A stretch of DNA of 64,000 nucleotides from Bugula neritina (taxonomy: Eukaryota; Bryozoa; Gymnolaemata; Cheilostomatida; Bugulidae). Each line of letters starts with the position of its first letter. The first letter of the stretch is position 1. The position numbers and the translations under genes are program-made. The notes beneath the pieces were generated by a model, which worked only from the letters and a program-made list of their open reading frames with translations, was not told the DNA's origin and did not search any database. This document shows, piece by piece, positions 1 through 12,737 of the stretch. The DNA lies in the NCBI GenBank assembly GCA_964035545.1, contig OZ037769.1:5367429-5431428 (forward strand), written 5' to 3'.

Positions 1-1775
1 TAGAGATTTAAAGTATGTGTATGGCTTCTAATTAGTAAACATAACATTTATATATGCTAGAAGAGAAATGATTGAATATTTCAATTCAATATCATAGCAA
101 ATTGCTCTACATACTTGCCTTGCAAAGCAAATCTTTGCCATACCGTGAGTGTTACTCTTCAGATTAGAATTAGCTTGTGGTAAAACAATTCAAAAAATAC
201 ATATTCCTTTGTACCTGAATTTTGTTTAATAAATTTTGCTATCAATAAATTAAATAAAATTCTATGTACAAAAAATCAATGTAAAGGAAATTATTATAAT
301 ATTAAATTCATTGTACAGACGATAAATTGTGATTTAAAAAATATTATATTAAACTATGAACAGTAAATGATTAAAAAATGATTGCTAAATGTTGAAAAAT
401 TGTAACCAAATAATGATTAAAATAACAGCCAGCAATATAAATAGATAAAAAGTAAAAAAACACTTGCAGAACAAAATACTGACATAAAACATGGTATTAA
501 TTATAAAACTTAGTTTGCTTACATTACTTATAGAAATATATTTCATTATAATACACTTGAGCTTGAATCTTTTTATATGATTTTTATTGATGGTATTAGG
601 CAAGTCATTCTCATGCAGTGAATTACATAGTAGCACTTTTTGCAGTACTTTCTCAAATATTTGGTTATAATACCTGTTGTATTAAAATAAAAAACCGCAT
701 TTTGTTATAGATTTTAGCAACAACTTTAGTCCTAATAGTTTTGTGTTTATTTATGAGCGCAACAGAATGTACTGAATGTGCAGGGTCTTTAAGAATGTAG
801 CATATAATGATATATTGTAGCATCGTGTAATATATTCTAGTATATTTTAGTATATTCTATAGTGGTGAAAGGTGACCAAAGATGACCAATAGCACATCAT
901 GGTATATTATAATGATATTAAATTATTATGACGCATTGTAGCATCTCAATACGGTACATTATAGCGCATTGTAAGATACTATCGTATATTATGTTATTAT
1001 AGTATGTTATAGCATATTATGACATGTACTATAGTATATTATTATGGTAGGTATATATATTATGGTATATTATAGTATATAATATAATGGTATATTAATA
1101 TGGTATAATAGCTATATAATCAACCTGCCAATAGCTAAAAGACAAGCCAAAGAAACTCAGTTTATCCCGAACTGTACTTCAATAATAAGAGAACTCACAG
1201 TAAAAAAAAATTTAACGCAATAGTTGTTTTTGGACTCGCAATATTAATTTTTTATAAAAAATGGAAATTTTATTTTGAGTCATACAAAAATTTGACTAGG
1301 CTACGAGTAAGCGATCAACAATTATTTGCTAAGATAAAGAAAATCTAACCCCCCCCCCCCCCCCCTTAACTCCATGTCTTCGTCTATAAATTTCAGTCAA
1401 TAACTTAAAAAGGTTGTTTTTTTAAAACTTTGTGGTAGTTAATTCCTGCGTGTATCTTTACTTACATTTTATTGCCTATGTCTTGCTGTGCATGGCTATC
1501 TATCTATTTCAAAATTCAAAATGTGCTCTTAACCTTTACATGATTGAATTTTTAAAATTGTATTTCTTAACTCTTTCTATTTAAAGCATAAGTAACAAGC
1601 AACAAATTTGGTGCATCAAACAAGTTTAACATGTTAAAGCAGTGAACATATTAAAGTAGGTGCATAACTGGAAAGCTTTTAAAAAGCTGTAGAAACATGC
1701 CACAGTGGTAGTGAATTATTCTTAAAGTGATATAAATGTAGTCCGGCTCTGTATAATTATATTTTTAGATAAAGT
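1..1775. other. No gene recognised; AT-rich repeats
   Basis: I see no convincing exon here. Positions about 790-1125 are a degenerate array of short units around TATAGTATATTATGG. A C-only run of about 17 lies near 1350. The 83-codon minus ORF at 385-636 is low-complexity and is not accepted. Confidence 0.5.
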
Positions 1776-4700
1776 TTATTCACAGCTGGGATCTCTTTCT
1801 TGTCTTTGTTTCATTACACTCTCGTCAAACAGGTGTCGTGGTATGTTTGCAATAGGCTCTTCGGAACCTGGGGGCTGTCTGCCAGAGTTATCTGGACGTT
1901 CAAAGAAGGAAGTCCACTCAGCAGCAGTGATGCTCATACAACACTCAGTTTGCAAGTCCACATTACGGTCTGGAATTTTAGAAGAGCCTTTCATCAAATC
2001 GTAAACCAATGCTGAGTTCTCCAAGTGTTGCCCTTCAAATAGAATTGCACACTCTTTGACTTGAGTGAGACATTGGGCTGTAATTATTTCCCAGAAATTA
2101 AAATACTTTTTGAATATATGATTTTGTTTTTATACATTTAAAACATGAGACGTTATACAAATACCTTCAATTCGGATTTTCTGTGCATGGATAAACATAT
2201 CATGAATAGAAGAATTGGATTCTACGGCTCTCGCTTTATTTTTAGGAGGACTTTGATCTAAGAAAACATAAATTACAATTAATGTGTTGAATCAAAATAC
2301 TTAGGCTGTTGCTTCAGGCATAGAACAAACTGAATAGAATCATCTGGAAATGTAGAAAACATAATTTGTATGCTAATCTAAATAACACATCAAATAAGTT
2401 CTGATCTTAACTGAGTTTAAAATAGAGTGCTTACTTTCTATAGCCTGAGAGTCGCTGCTCTGCCCGCTGTCAGATTCATACTCTACTTGACTCTTACTTT
2501 GCTGATGTCTGCTTTCACCTCGAGATGCCATCCTGCCGGCAGGACTGTCTAGATTTGTATAGTTGCTATGGGAACATAAGAACAATACTACATGGGCACA
2601 CTGATAACACTACATGCATATTGTTAGATTTGTAGTTGCTATGGAAACATAAGAACAATACTGCATGGGCACACTGATAACACTACATGCGGACACATTA
2701 CATGCATATTGTAAGGTTTGTAGTTGCTATGGAAACATAAGAACAACACTACATGACACACCACACATATATTAAAATGACAGTGTATGAACACACAAGT
2801 ATGATACATTGTAATTGGCTTAAAATGCTGTGGAAAGTGTTCAACGGCCTATTTGTTTGTTTGTTTTCAGTGTTGAGTTTTATCAAAATCATCTTCAGAT
2901 CTTTTTAATTTCTGGTACTGTGAAAAATTAATGCTATGTGTTTCAATAGAAAGCTAAAAAGAGAGCACAACTAATATAACTATTGCTATTAACTCACCTG
3001 AAAAAAGTCAAAAAAGTTCAACCACAAAGTTTCACTGCAAAATGAACAAGTGTGATGTAATCAGTTACTGTAGAGCTTTACTCACTTGGAATGTAGTAAT
3101 CCCAAACATTTTTATATTAGCAATATTGAAATTCCATCATTTTTGTTTGAAAATTTTATTTCAGATTAGGTGTTACGTTGTTAAAAGTTTTATATTGAGA
3201 CAACGCGATAAAATATTATGGTATTTTATATGTCACTAGAATAGAATAAATTAGTTTAATGTAGTATAAAAAATGTGAATCATTATCATTTTTATAGAAA
3301 GCCAATAGATTCCTTTTCTACATACTAAGTATTATTTAAAAACTAAGAAATTCATTTAGCTTATTGTAAGGTTAGCCCAACTTACCAGACCAATGTTAGA
3401 ATCCCAAATTCCAAGCTGTTCACATGTGCATTCAGCTCACAAAGCTATCGTAAAGCTCTCATAAAGCTATAGTAATGCTATGCATATACTGAAAGATATG
3501 ATATCATAACTCCAATCACAACATAACAGTAAGCCTACCGCACATAATGTTTGCTATATTACTAAAAAAACTAAACCTTAATGTAATATGAAAAAATTGG
3601 AACTCAAACTGTAGTGATGAGTTTTCTCTGTGGTCTCTGTGGTGTAATATGGTTAGCACACTTGCTTGCAAATCAAAGGTCTCGGATTCAATTCCCAGTG
3701 GGGCAAAATTATTTTACACAAACCAAATTTTCTACACACTATGTATATTGTAAAAACTTGGAATTATCTAGCTTATTACATTTTACGTTTTATACAATTT
3801 GTTATTCAAGAAATATAATCATTTTATTATTATCTGAAGTAGCTTCAACTTTGCATGTGTTCAAACTATTTTCTATTCCATGGTATTGTTTTATTTTAAT
3901 AACTACTTGCATAATTAAATCTCTGCTTAACAAACATTTTGACAAAACAACAAGCTTTCTTAGCAAGAAAACAATAAATCAGAAAAATATTGATAAAAAT
4001 ATTTCTTAACATAAAAAATATGGTGACTAAGACAGCTTGTACTGCACCTTTTTAAGAGCTATACTGATAGTCATTGACACGGAACAGGTTATTTTGTATC
4101 CAACTAGATTCACACCCTCGGTTTTCATTTGCCGAGTGTTCATTTTCAGAATTAACTAATGTTGGTTTCTCCCAATAATTTTCCCAAAAAGCAGCTGATT
4201 GCGTTTCAGTTTCAGGATTTGCTGTGCTGCCATACTGGCCATTCAGCTCATCAAGTTGTGCATCACTTTGCAGCACCTGCTGTTGGTGGTCAGATCTCTT
4301 CATTAGATAACTGACAGGTAGGTTTCTTTCGCACACTGACTCTGGCTTGTCGGTTGAATGCAGTTGTGTTAAACTTTTTGAAAGTGAACTTCTTTTGTGA
4401 AAATCTTCGAGTATATCTTTCTCAATTTTAATTACTTGATTGTCTATAATGCCACATGGTAGTGTTTCAATTGTTTTTAAAAGTTCATTAGTTTGGTGAT
4501 TTTTGCCGCAATCTTCTTTGTAGTTGTCTCTACTTGCTTTTGTCTCTTCTATCAAAACATTGAGAAAAAGCTCAGAAGCTACATATAGCCTTTGCAATAA
4601 CTGTAGCAATTTAAATATTATGTTGCAATTATTATAGCTACTAAACAGTTTCAACTTTGCATAAGCAGATGAAATTTAAAAACAAACTAACTTTACTCAA

Positions 4701-5151
4701 AAGAAACTTCTCAACATAAATTGATCAAGCAAATGTTTTGTAAAAGTCTACAGATTATATTCTATCAGTTTTGAAAAGGTTCAAACTAAAAATGCATAAC
4801 TTTCTAACCTGCAAAAGATTGAATAGAGGCATCTTTGAGCATGAGGGTTCTATCAAACTGATAGCTGAGTTCTGGAATGTCACTTTTCAATAATAAATTA
4901 GAAGGATCCGCATCACAACTTGCTCTTCGATTACTTGGATGCCTAGACTTTCCTCTTGAACGGTTTGGTGAAGGTGTAGGCGTTCTCATTGGGAGTTGCT
5001 CTCTCCTCTGGTTTCTCTTTCCCCAGTCACCTGATGAGGGGTGAAGGTCACCTCTTGGCATCTCCTTCAAGCACGTCTGCTTACCATTGACTGATGAAAG
5101 AGACTCCCTCCTGGAGAGTCGTGAAAAGTGGGGATGTTCAAAACCCGCCAT
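1776..5151 (-). CDS. Host gene of unknown function, five candidate exons
   Basis: Candidate exons in transcript order are 4809-5151 (ATG at 5151), 4065-4600, 2435-2565, 2165-2257 and 1776-2077 (stop). Junctions 2-3, 3-4 and 4-5 have GT/AG sites and compatible phases, so the last four exons are well supported as one gene. Exon 1 ends at a GT in phase 1, while the best acceptor of exon 2 is in phase 0. Either a small exon is missing or exon 1 belongs to another transcript. The protein would be about 465 aa, polar and Ser/Gln/Glu rich. The first exon is basic and Ser/Arg/Pro rich (RRESLSS, PTPSPNRSRGKSRHPSNRR). The last exon has a more ordered part (LVYDLMKGSSKIPDRNVDLQ). I see no signal peptide, membrane span or family motif and cannot assign a function. 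Confidence 0.6.
2563..2775. repeat. Minisatellite, about three 70-bp units
   Basis: Three imperfect copies share TAGTTGCTATGGAAACATAA, followed by GAACAATACT and CATGGGCACACTGATAACAC. The array abuts the acceptor side of the exon at 2435-2565, so the first copy overlaps the exon edge. Confidence 0.75.
3632..3706 (+). other. tRNA-like sequence, pseudogene or SINE head
   Basis: The sequence has a box-A-like TGGTGTAATATGG, an anticodon-loop-like CTTGCAA and a box-B-like GGATTCAATTCC at tRNA spacing. The acceptor ends do not pair well and the anticodon stem has mismatches. It lies in an intron of the host gene. A functional tRNA is unlikely. Confidence 0.45.
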
Positions 5152-7862
5152 ATTCGTTCAGTAATCTGCAAAGAAAATTGAATCCCTTATAATGCCAGTT
5201 GGTGGGGTTTGAATTCCCCTGCAGACACCAGTATAGAATGAGAGTTAATTGTTGCTTTTTAAACGCAATCAACTGAAAACTATACTTGAAAATATTAGTA
5301 GCTTTTAAAGTGGAGAAAATGTGTTTTGAAATTATAAATATCTTTAGTAGAAGCTACTGGAGTTGCCCACCCTCAGTGATGTGGTGTCAATGTTTTTAAT
5401 TACTGAACATAAAACTTTACTCTGCATGCACCTGGGTGTTTCCCTGGGTTAATTGAAGAGGTTTAAAAAGTCAAAAAGTCTATTTGCAGCAAAAGGTACA
5501 GTGACCCCTCAGTGATGGTTTCTAGCATTTAATGCACATATGCATTTAATACTGCTACATGACAGAGACATTATTGCAAAAATATAACATTGCATTAATG
5601 ACAAATTAGTCAGTATATGATTGAATTATGAGATTATCAGCTTACTAAAAATAAAAAAAGCATGTATAATAAAGAAATTTGGTAGCAGCAAAAATAATGA
5701 TTTATTAAAACGAAAAGTCACTATGAGCCTTATAAGAATGCAACACAAGTCACAACTGAAATTTTATTCAAAAAATAATTTTCATTTATCAGCTCTGACT
5801 TAAAATATGTTTTTTACCTTCAAATTTGATCTATGAGCTCTAGTTGTGATTATAAATTCTAATATATAGTGAGATAATACAGATTTCACAACTTGTTAAG
5901 GTTGCACCATTATTGCAATCACAGATGCATCAGTGCAAAAACTGGAACATTATTGCAATTTTACAATATCTACTATAAGCTACTAAAAACTTGAAATCAA
6001 ATAAGTAGGGCATACACTTTCTAAGACTCAAAAGTGAAAACGATTAGCTGTGTTGCTATACCAAAAAGTCACTGTGAGCATAAAAGTATAGAAACAAGAA
6101 GCAATCTATTTTAATAAAAACTAAAAAAATTATTTAGCCATTAAAACTTGCAAATATCTGCCGTTTCAAACTATATTATGAACTGTAGAGTATATAAGAA
6201 ACTAACCTTTTTCTACCACAAAATTAGTTTAGAGTGAGAGATAAAAATTTTACCTTGTCAAATGACATCACCAGATTTTGTGTACCTTAGTTCATAATAA
6301 ATACATCTAAAAATTATTTAAATTTTTATTTCAACTGTGGACCACATGCTAGAGATATTTTTGAAAGATTTGTTGTACATTATAAAAAAATTAGCATTTT
6401 AATTTTTAATAATTTGAGTTTCCTGATTTTATAATTATTAACTGTGAAAAATAACTGTTATATAAATTAAATACATTTCCTTTTTGTTGAAGACAACTAA
6501 GCTTCTACAATCTACATAATATATTTTCTGTTGAAACAATTTTAATTTAAACTAACTATTTTTATACTTGAATAACAAAATGTTTGGAGATATACTAATA
6601 CTTTAAATAAATTAGCAGAATGCATAATTATTATAAATGTAAAGTAAAACAAACACTCAATTTTAAACTCAAAGTAGAAATGTAGCGTTGCTTTTAACAA
6701 GAATTGTAAAGATGTTTCACAAAACTTTATTTCACTGAAACAATGTTGCCTTCAATGCAACTAAACAAATATACACTTGGCACTGATGCTATAATATGCT
6801 TCCGATTGAGTTGGCATAGCTCAAACTTAATTTTAGTAATGAAATATTATATTGTGCATGTATTATTATGTGTAGTTTTACTATGGTTTTATGTTGCATT
6901 TTATTGTGTTGTTTTAGAAGACTGCATGCCTCTAAAAAGTTACTTGGTAGAGCATTTATAAAAACATCAAAAATTTATATATTTCAAGATCTATATTAAA
7001 TAGTGAGCATGCATGTTCTGTGTTTGAGTAAAGCTGGACACGGTAATTTTGAAAGCCATAATGCATAGTTGTAAGCAACAGCAAAATTTTTTATCATTCT
7101 TACAACAAATTTTAATTTAAAAGCAATGTTACATTATACACATGTTTTTTTATTTTATATTGAAATAAACTTTAATGTCTATTGAAGTCATACCTTATGT
7201 ATTTACTATCAATTTTCATTATATAAAATATAGTGGAATATATTTCAATTTGTATAGAATGATTTTGGACATGGGTCCTTTATTTTGAATACTGATACAA
7301 ACTGGGAATTATCTCCTATTGCTCAGTCTTCTGCTACAATTCACCTCTTATTGTTGATTTACTTTATATTTCACTAATGTAGTGCTCTTTTGTAATGAAG
7401 CATAAAATAGAGCTTTTGTGTGCGCTCGTGTATGCGCGCGTGTGTGCGCGCGTGTGTGCGCGCGTGTGTGCGCGTGTGTGTTGTGCAAATCAATAACAGC
7501 ATAGCAATATCTTAGCCAAGCAAACATTTTACTTAGTTGCTGCAGAGTCTAAACTATAAATGCTTACAACATATTGGCCTAATCAAGACATAAGTTGTGT
7601 TTAATCTGCTAGAATACTTTCAAGTGCATTGGAGAAAGAACTAAATACTGAGAAGACAACTTACTTTGTTTTATTTCAAAATACATAAATGTAGCAGAAA
7701 ATAATGATTTCAGTTATTAAAATATTTAGTATATATAACAGTCAGAAAATGTAACCAATAGCTTTAATTAGATGTTAAACAGTTTTAACTAGTTGTTAAA
7801 AATTAGCTGCTATAAAGAATGGAAATTTGACTAGCAGTTTGTTTCCATAAAAACAGCTGGGT
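5152..7862. other. Intergenic, no gene recognised
   Basis: This AT-rich DNA separates the unknown gene from the 3' end of the receptor gene. A GTGTGCGCGC microsatellite lies at about 7413-7475. The ORFs at 5621-5803 and 6743-6961 have no support beyond being open. Confidence 0.5.
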
Positions 7863-10800
7863 TCAGTCGTGCACTCTGAAGTTGGGATCATTGAACGAGC
7901 TGCTAGACCTGAGAGAAGCCTGATAACTTGGGCATTGCCTTCGGGGTTTGGGGATGGGAGACATATTGCTCTTAGAAACTCTTAAGGAGGAATGCTGGTC
8001 ATCAGTTTCCCAGACGACATTGGAGGGGCTACAGCTCTGATTATTACGAGACAGTGGACCTTCGAAGAAATTTTCCATCATGTCTTCAGCACAACCAGGC
8101 TCGGTTACCAGAGGCCCAAACTTGCTTGGAGAATTGGTATGCTCAGGTTCAACATGGCTAGAGGTATATGGCGTTATGGTGTTTGGGGTAGCTGGCAGAG
8201 CATCTCTTATAATCCCAGAGCTGTTTGGAATAATTCCCAGACTGATTGAATCTTGAGTAGAAGAAGAAGTGCTAATTGTTTTCGATCTTTTGTACTTGAA
8301 ATCAGCCAAGCCTAAAATAATTAAAGTCAAAATAAACCTGAAAAATCTAGTTAGATTTTTGCTAAACAACACACAAAAATGCTTTGCCTGTTGAAATTTT
8401 AGTTTTACTTTTTCTTTTACCAGCTCAACTTTCAACTGTTGATAATTTTAAGTGAAGTCAAGTAATTTCTAACCAGGAGTAGTCAACTTCGTTTAAGCAT
8501 AAAAATAGTATGCCTGCTATTGTTTTCAAATTGCAAAGTGAAAGTTACTTATGACATGCTTTAACTTATTTAGCACATTTACCAGCATTTCAACATAAAA
8601 TTTGAAAATTCACAGAGGTGTTATAGATATTACACGTTATTGAACAATTAAATATTAAATTTGGCAATTTGCATACCTTGTCTTTGTCTTGTCTTTATTA
8701 TAAGAACAATCACCACAACCAGCAGACCAGCTGTAAGTGTAGCTGAACCAACTGAAAGTATCATAACTGTTTCCATGTTGTTTGCAGGGTTCGCTAAAGT
8801 GGGCCGTGGTTTTTCGGTAGTCTCAGTCGACAAGTTGCAAAAATTGTATTTATTTTTGGATACAGTTCTTTCACATTTTGAGCTGCAGTTAATGCTGTGA
8901 AGCTCGCAGTCATAGTCTTCAAACAGTTTCCCTCTATAAAAAACTGGATTGTCTTTTTTACGAGGGGAATAAATTTTATCTAGTTCAGTTACAGAATAGA
9001 CATGGGAATATTTGTATGCGCAATTGGTTTGTGATGAACAGGTGCCGTCTATTTGCTGCGAAAAGACATCAAATCCGGAATTTCCATCAAAGTTGTCATT
9101 AAAAGAGTTGGTGTCACTGCGACCTGCCTTATCATTTTTAGGTATTTTAGCATTTCGTATGAAATCTCTTAATATCTTCACATTGGTTTTACTACGTTTC
9201 AGCACAGCCTGGCAATTTTGAAGTTCACTTTCCTTACATTTGCTTCTTGCGTACTCTTTAAATCCATATCCGAAGGTGTAAATAGCTTTAATTGTATATA
9301 CGGTGTAGAGCTCTATATCAATATCTTCACTCGCAGTGGTTATATAAGGTGTGTTATTTGAACAAGCTTTCAGTTCCTCGCCTAAAACTGGGAAGTTGAA
9401 AGATCCTCTTATTTTACAGTTGTTCTTTTTTTCATACATCTGTAAAAACCACTGATTTTGTCCCGTCAAATTAGGACGAAGCCCTGACAGATGTTCCTGA
9501 AAACATTCCGTCTACAAAGCATACAAAAACACTAGCGTGTCAGTAGATTCAAAGGTAACTGAAATTTGCTTGCTTACATCTTTACTAGCGTAAACTAACT
9601 TGATATTGACGATATTTTTGTACTTGATTTCACTACGGCCAAGCAATACATTTAGTGAACAAAATTTGTCCTATTAATACACAGGCAGCATCTTTGAATA
9701 ACATGTTTTCCTGATCAGCAATGGTTTATATTACTGCAAACTATCATTTCTCTGTTAATCAAATAACCACCACTTCCCCATTCCTAAATGTTTGAATTAA
9801 CAATTTTTTTACTGAAAACAAAACCTAAAGGTAAAAATAAAAATTGCAAATAAATTACATAGATATTTCAATGATTGAACTGTTCAAGCCGCAAATTGTC
9901 ACAACGACCTCTTCTGTGATTGGAGAGGGGTGTAAGACTTTGGTAGAGTAACTAAGTTATACCTCAAAGGAAGGGTTTATTTTCAATGTTATGGAACCTC
10001 TCAAGAGATGGCCATATTTTTCAATTAATGGTTTTTTCTTTTCCCAAATTTTGCCAATTACAAGTATACTGCCACTGTTTTTCCACCATGTCCTTTCTTC
10101 AAGATTCAATGCATCCAACCAATCTGTGATTGGCTAAAAATTTCATTAAATATATTATAAATAAGCATAGGAAATGCAATGCAACAATAGTAATACTATA
10201 GTAATATATTATACTATAGTATACTACTATATTAAAGCAATAACATAACATTACATTACTGCTTTAAACTGCTTTACTCAAAATATACATTGTATCACAC
10301 TGCATTACATTACATAATTATCTTTATCATGATGGAGAGCTTTCAATCCAGATGCATAAATGTTGAAAAACTGCTGCTTTTTACAAATTTAAGTAAAAAG
10401 TCTTATTGAACGAAGCTGAAGTTTTACACGCACAGTTGAGTTGTGAATTTTACTTTTTTTTATTTTAACAATAAAATTTAGATAATATTTTAATAGAATT
10501 TCACAGAAACTTATATCTTTATAAATTTCAGTGAGATTTGCTATCAGCTATCAGATTATAGTATAGTAGTATACTATGTTACATGTAGTTTCATGTTAGC
10601 ATACATTATATTACACTGCATTATATCATATTATGTTATATTATATTATATATTATACTATATTACTTTATATTATGTCATATTATCTTATTTTATATGC
10701 TATTGAATTATATCAATATAGTTTTATTAAAGGGTATATTGACCTACACAGGTAGCAATTCTGAAATAGTTTTTCTGTTTAGATAGAGCTTCACGAAAAA

Positions 10801-12737
10801 AAATATATTTGCAATAACATTTCAATTAGCTTTTCAGCTTTTTAATCACTATACTTTATTAAGAGGGCATTAAAAAATTAAGTGATGGAATTATTTTTAG
10901 GAAACCTAAACATTATATTATATTATATTATATTGTAATTATACTATATTATATTACTTTATATTATGTCATGTTATATGGTATTATCTTATTATATTAC
11001 ATTACATTAAATTATATTATATCACATAATATGTTATGTTATATTGTATTATATTACATTACATCATGTTATATTATATTATATTACTGCTTTATTGCAG
11101 CAAAGCGTTCAATTTTAGTTTCTAGTTGTCAATATTTGAAATTATCTAAATCAAATATTCACATTCTTCTTGAGACTAGTGACAGTAAAGTTACAGACCG
11201 ACTACTCTGTTCATACACAATAGACAAACCGCTGACCTTTTCCTCGCCAGCATATACAATCACGAAAGAAGTGCTGCTGCCGTATTTTTCTGACAAGGCT
11301 TTTGAGATATTGTTGTAGGTGGAGGGTGACTCTGTCTGAGAATAGTCTAGCGTGAAGGTTTCCAGAATACAGTAGCCACCATTGGTCAGCCTTGGTCTCA
11401 AATCCTATAATGACAGTATGTTATATTATGTTCAGTAAATGTAGAGAGAAGCCGTGGTCTAGGGGTTCGAGCTTAGGCTTAGTAAATGGTTCTATTCCAA
11501 GTAAATGTCATTGGTAATGTTAGAAAGAACATCCAGTCATAATTGCTCCTTTGCCTCATATGAATAATTTCTTAGCCAGCTTAAAATATTCTTTCCATCA
11601 GGGGTTCTCACAGGGATGGTGACCATATAAACTTACTATTACTATTATATATAATTTAGATATGCAATGTATAGTAATACTGTATATAATATCAAAGCAT
11701 CTAAATGTCACAGTAACCTGTGCTGATGTAGATCCATAGAGTGAGTTGGTATGCATGAGCACAACCGAGTTTATTTTTGCTCTCTCGTCTTTATTCAGCT
11801 TGTCCAACACATTGACGACATTTTGATTCTCTCTGGTCACGGATGGATGAACTCGGAGTATGTTGGGATATTTCTTTTTATCGTCTAGAACTGGAGTGGA
11901 GCCGCTGTATGACACCTGAATCAGGTCAGCGGGTATGGCAAATCTCTGCTCCTAAAATAGTTTTATACAGAAAACTGTTTAGAAACTTGCTGCTTTTTTC
12001 AACAGAGGTATAAAACCAACTTATTTTTTGTTTTGAAATTTCTTTTTTACTGAGATTTCAACACTTAATTAGCACTTTTCTATAACTGTCGTATTTATTT
12101 ATATTTTACTAAATAACTTTTACTTTGTTGAAAATTGCTTGTAAAAACTATACGCATTGAAATAGTTTTACACAAAAAACTATAAGGTCCCAAAGCACTT
12201 TTCTCTGCAGTAGACTTCATTTAACTTCTGCATCTATTTATTGTATATACTACAGCGTGTATTTTTTTGTTAAAAATTGTTTGTACAAGTACATTTTTAT
12301 GCTTTTAGTTTTACATCCATCATGTATCAGTCAGTTAAGCCGCAGAAAACAAAGTTATAGGCGCCTAAAATTTCGAAAGAATTCGTAGTTATTGCTAATG
12401 CCCTTTATATGACCTAAGAATATAAACCAGAAATCTAAAGCAAGATGTAAATCTACTCACTGCAAGAGTTATGTGGCTTGAAAAATCTCCAATTATGCCT
12501 ACAATTCTTTCTCTGTTTAGGCAGAGAGTTTCATCGTTTCTTTCACAATATTTGGTGGTGCCATAAAGGGCATCAGCTAACAGCTTTTGAGTGATGGCCG
12601 TGCTTAGGCAGGTGTCAAATATGAGCATGCCAAACTTCATGTGCAGCAACTTCTCCAGTCTTTTACTAGCAAATATGGCCGCTTCAGCTCGCAGGGACGC
12701 CTCCTCATCAAAGTAATCGCATGTCGTGAAATTAAAA
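7863..12737 (-). CDS. Receptor exons 8-12: second flytrap, membrane span and tail
   Basis: Exon 8 continues lobe 1 (SLRAEAAIFASKRL, FGMLIFDTC, RIVGIIGDFSSHITLA). Exon 9 carries FAIPADLIQVSYSGSTPVL and INSVVLMHTNSLYGS, the strand-helix pattern of a class C ectodomain. Exon 10 is lobe 2 (SFVIVYAGEEKV). Exon 11 has NQWFLQMYEKKNNCKI, like the W-F-x-x-F/M-x-E-x-K-x-x-C segment of glutamate receptors. It then has a cysteine-bearing juxtamembrane region and one hydrophobic span (SATLTAGLLVVVIVLII) followed by KTRQRQ. Exon 12 is a Ser/Thr/Pro-rich cytoplasmic tail with IPKPRR, a possible SH3-binding site, ending at TGA 7863-7865. Exon 9's intron side overlaps a SINE. Confidence 0.78.

Noticed and set aside
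3632-3706. Functional tRNA gene
   Set aside because: Acceptor and anticodon stems have mismatches; box B is altered.
7992-9221. Plus-strand ORFs at 7992-8249, 8661-8900 and 9012-9221
   Set aside because: Antisense shadows of receptor exons 11 and 12.
10971-11318. Plus-strand 115-codon ORF
   Set aside because: The first half is an AT satellite and the second half is antisense to receptor exon 10.
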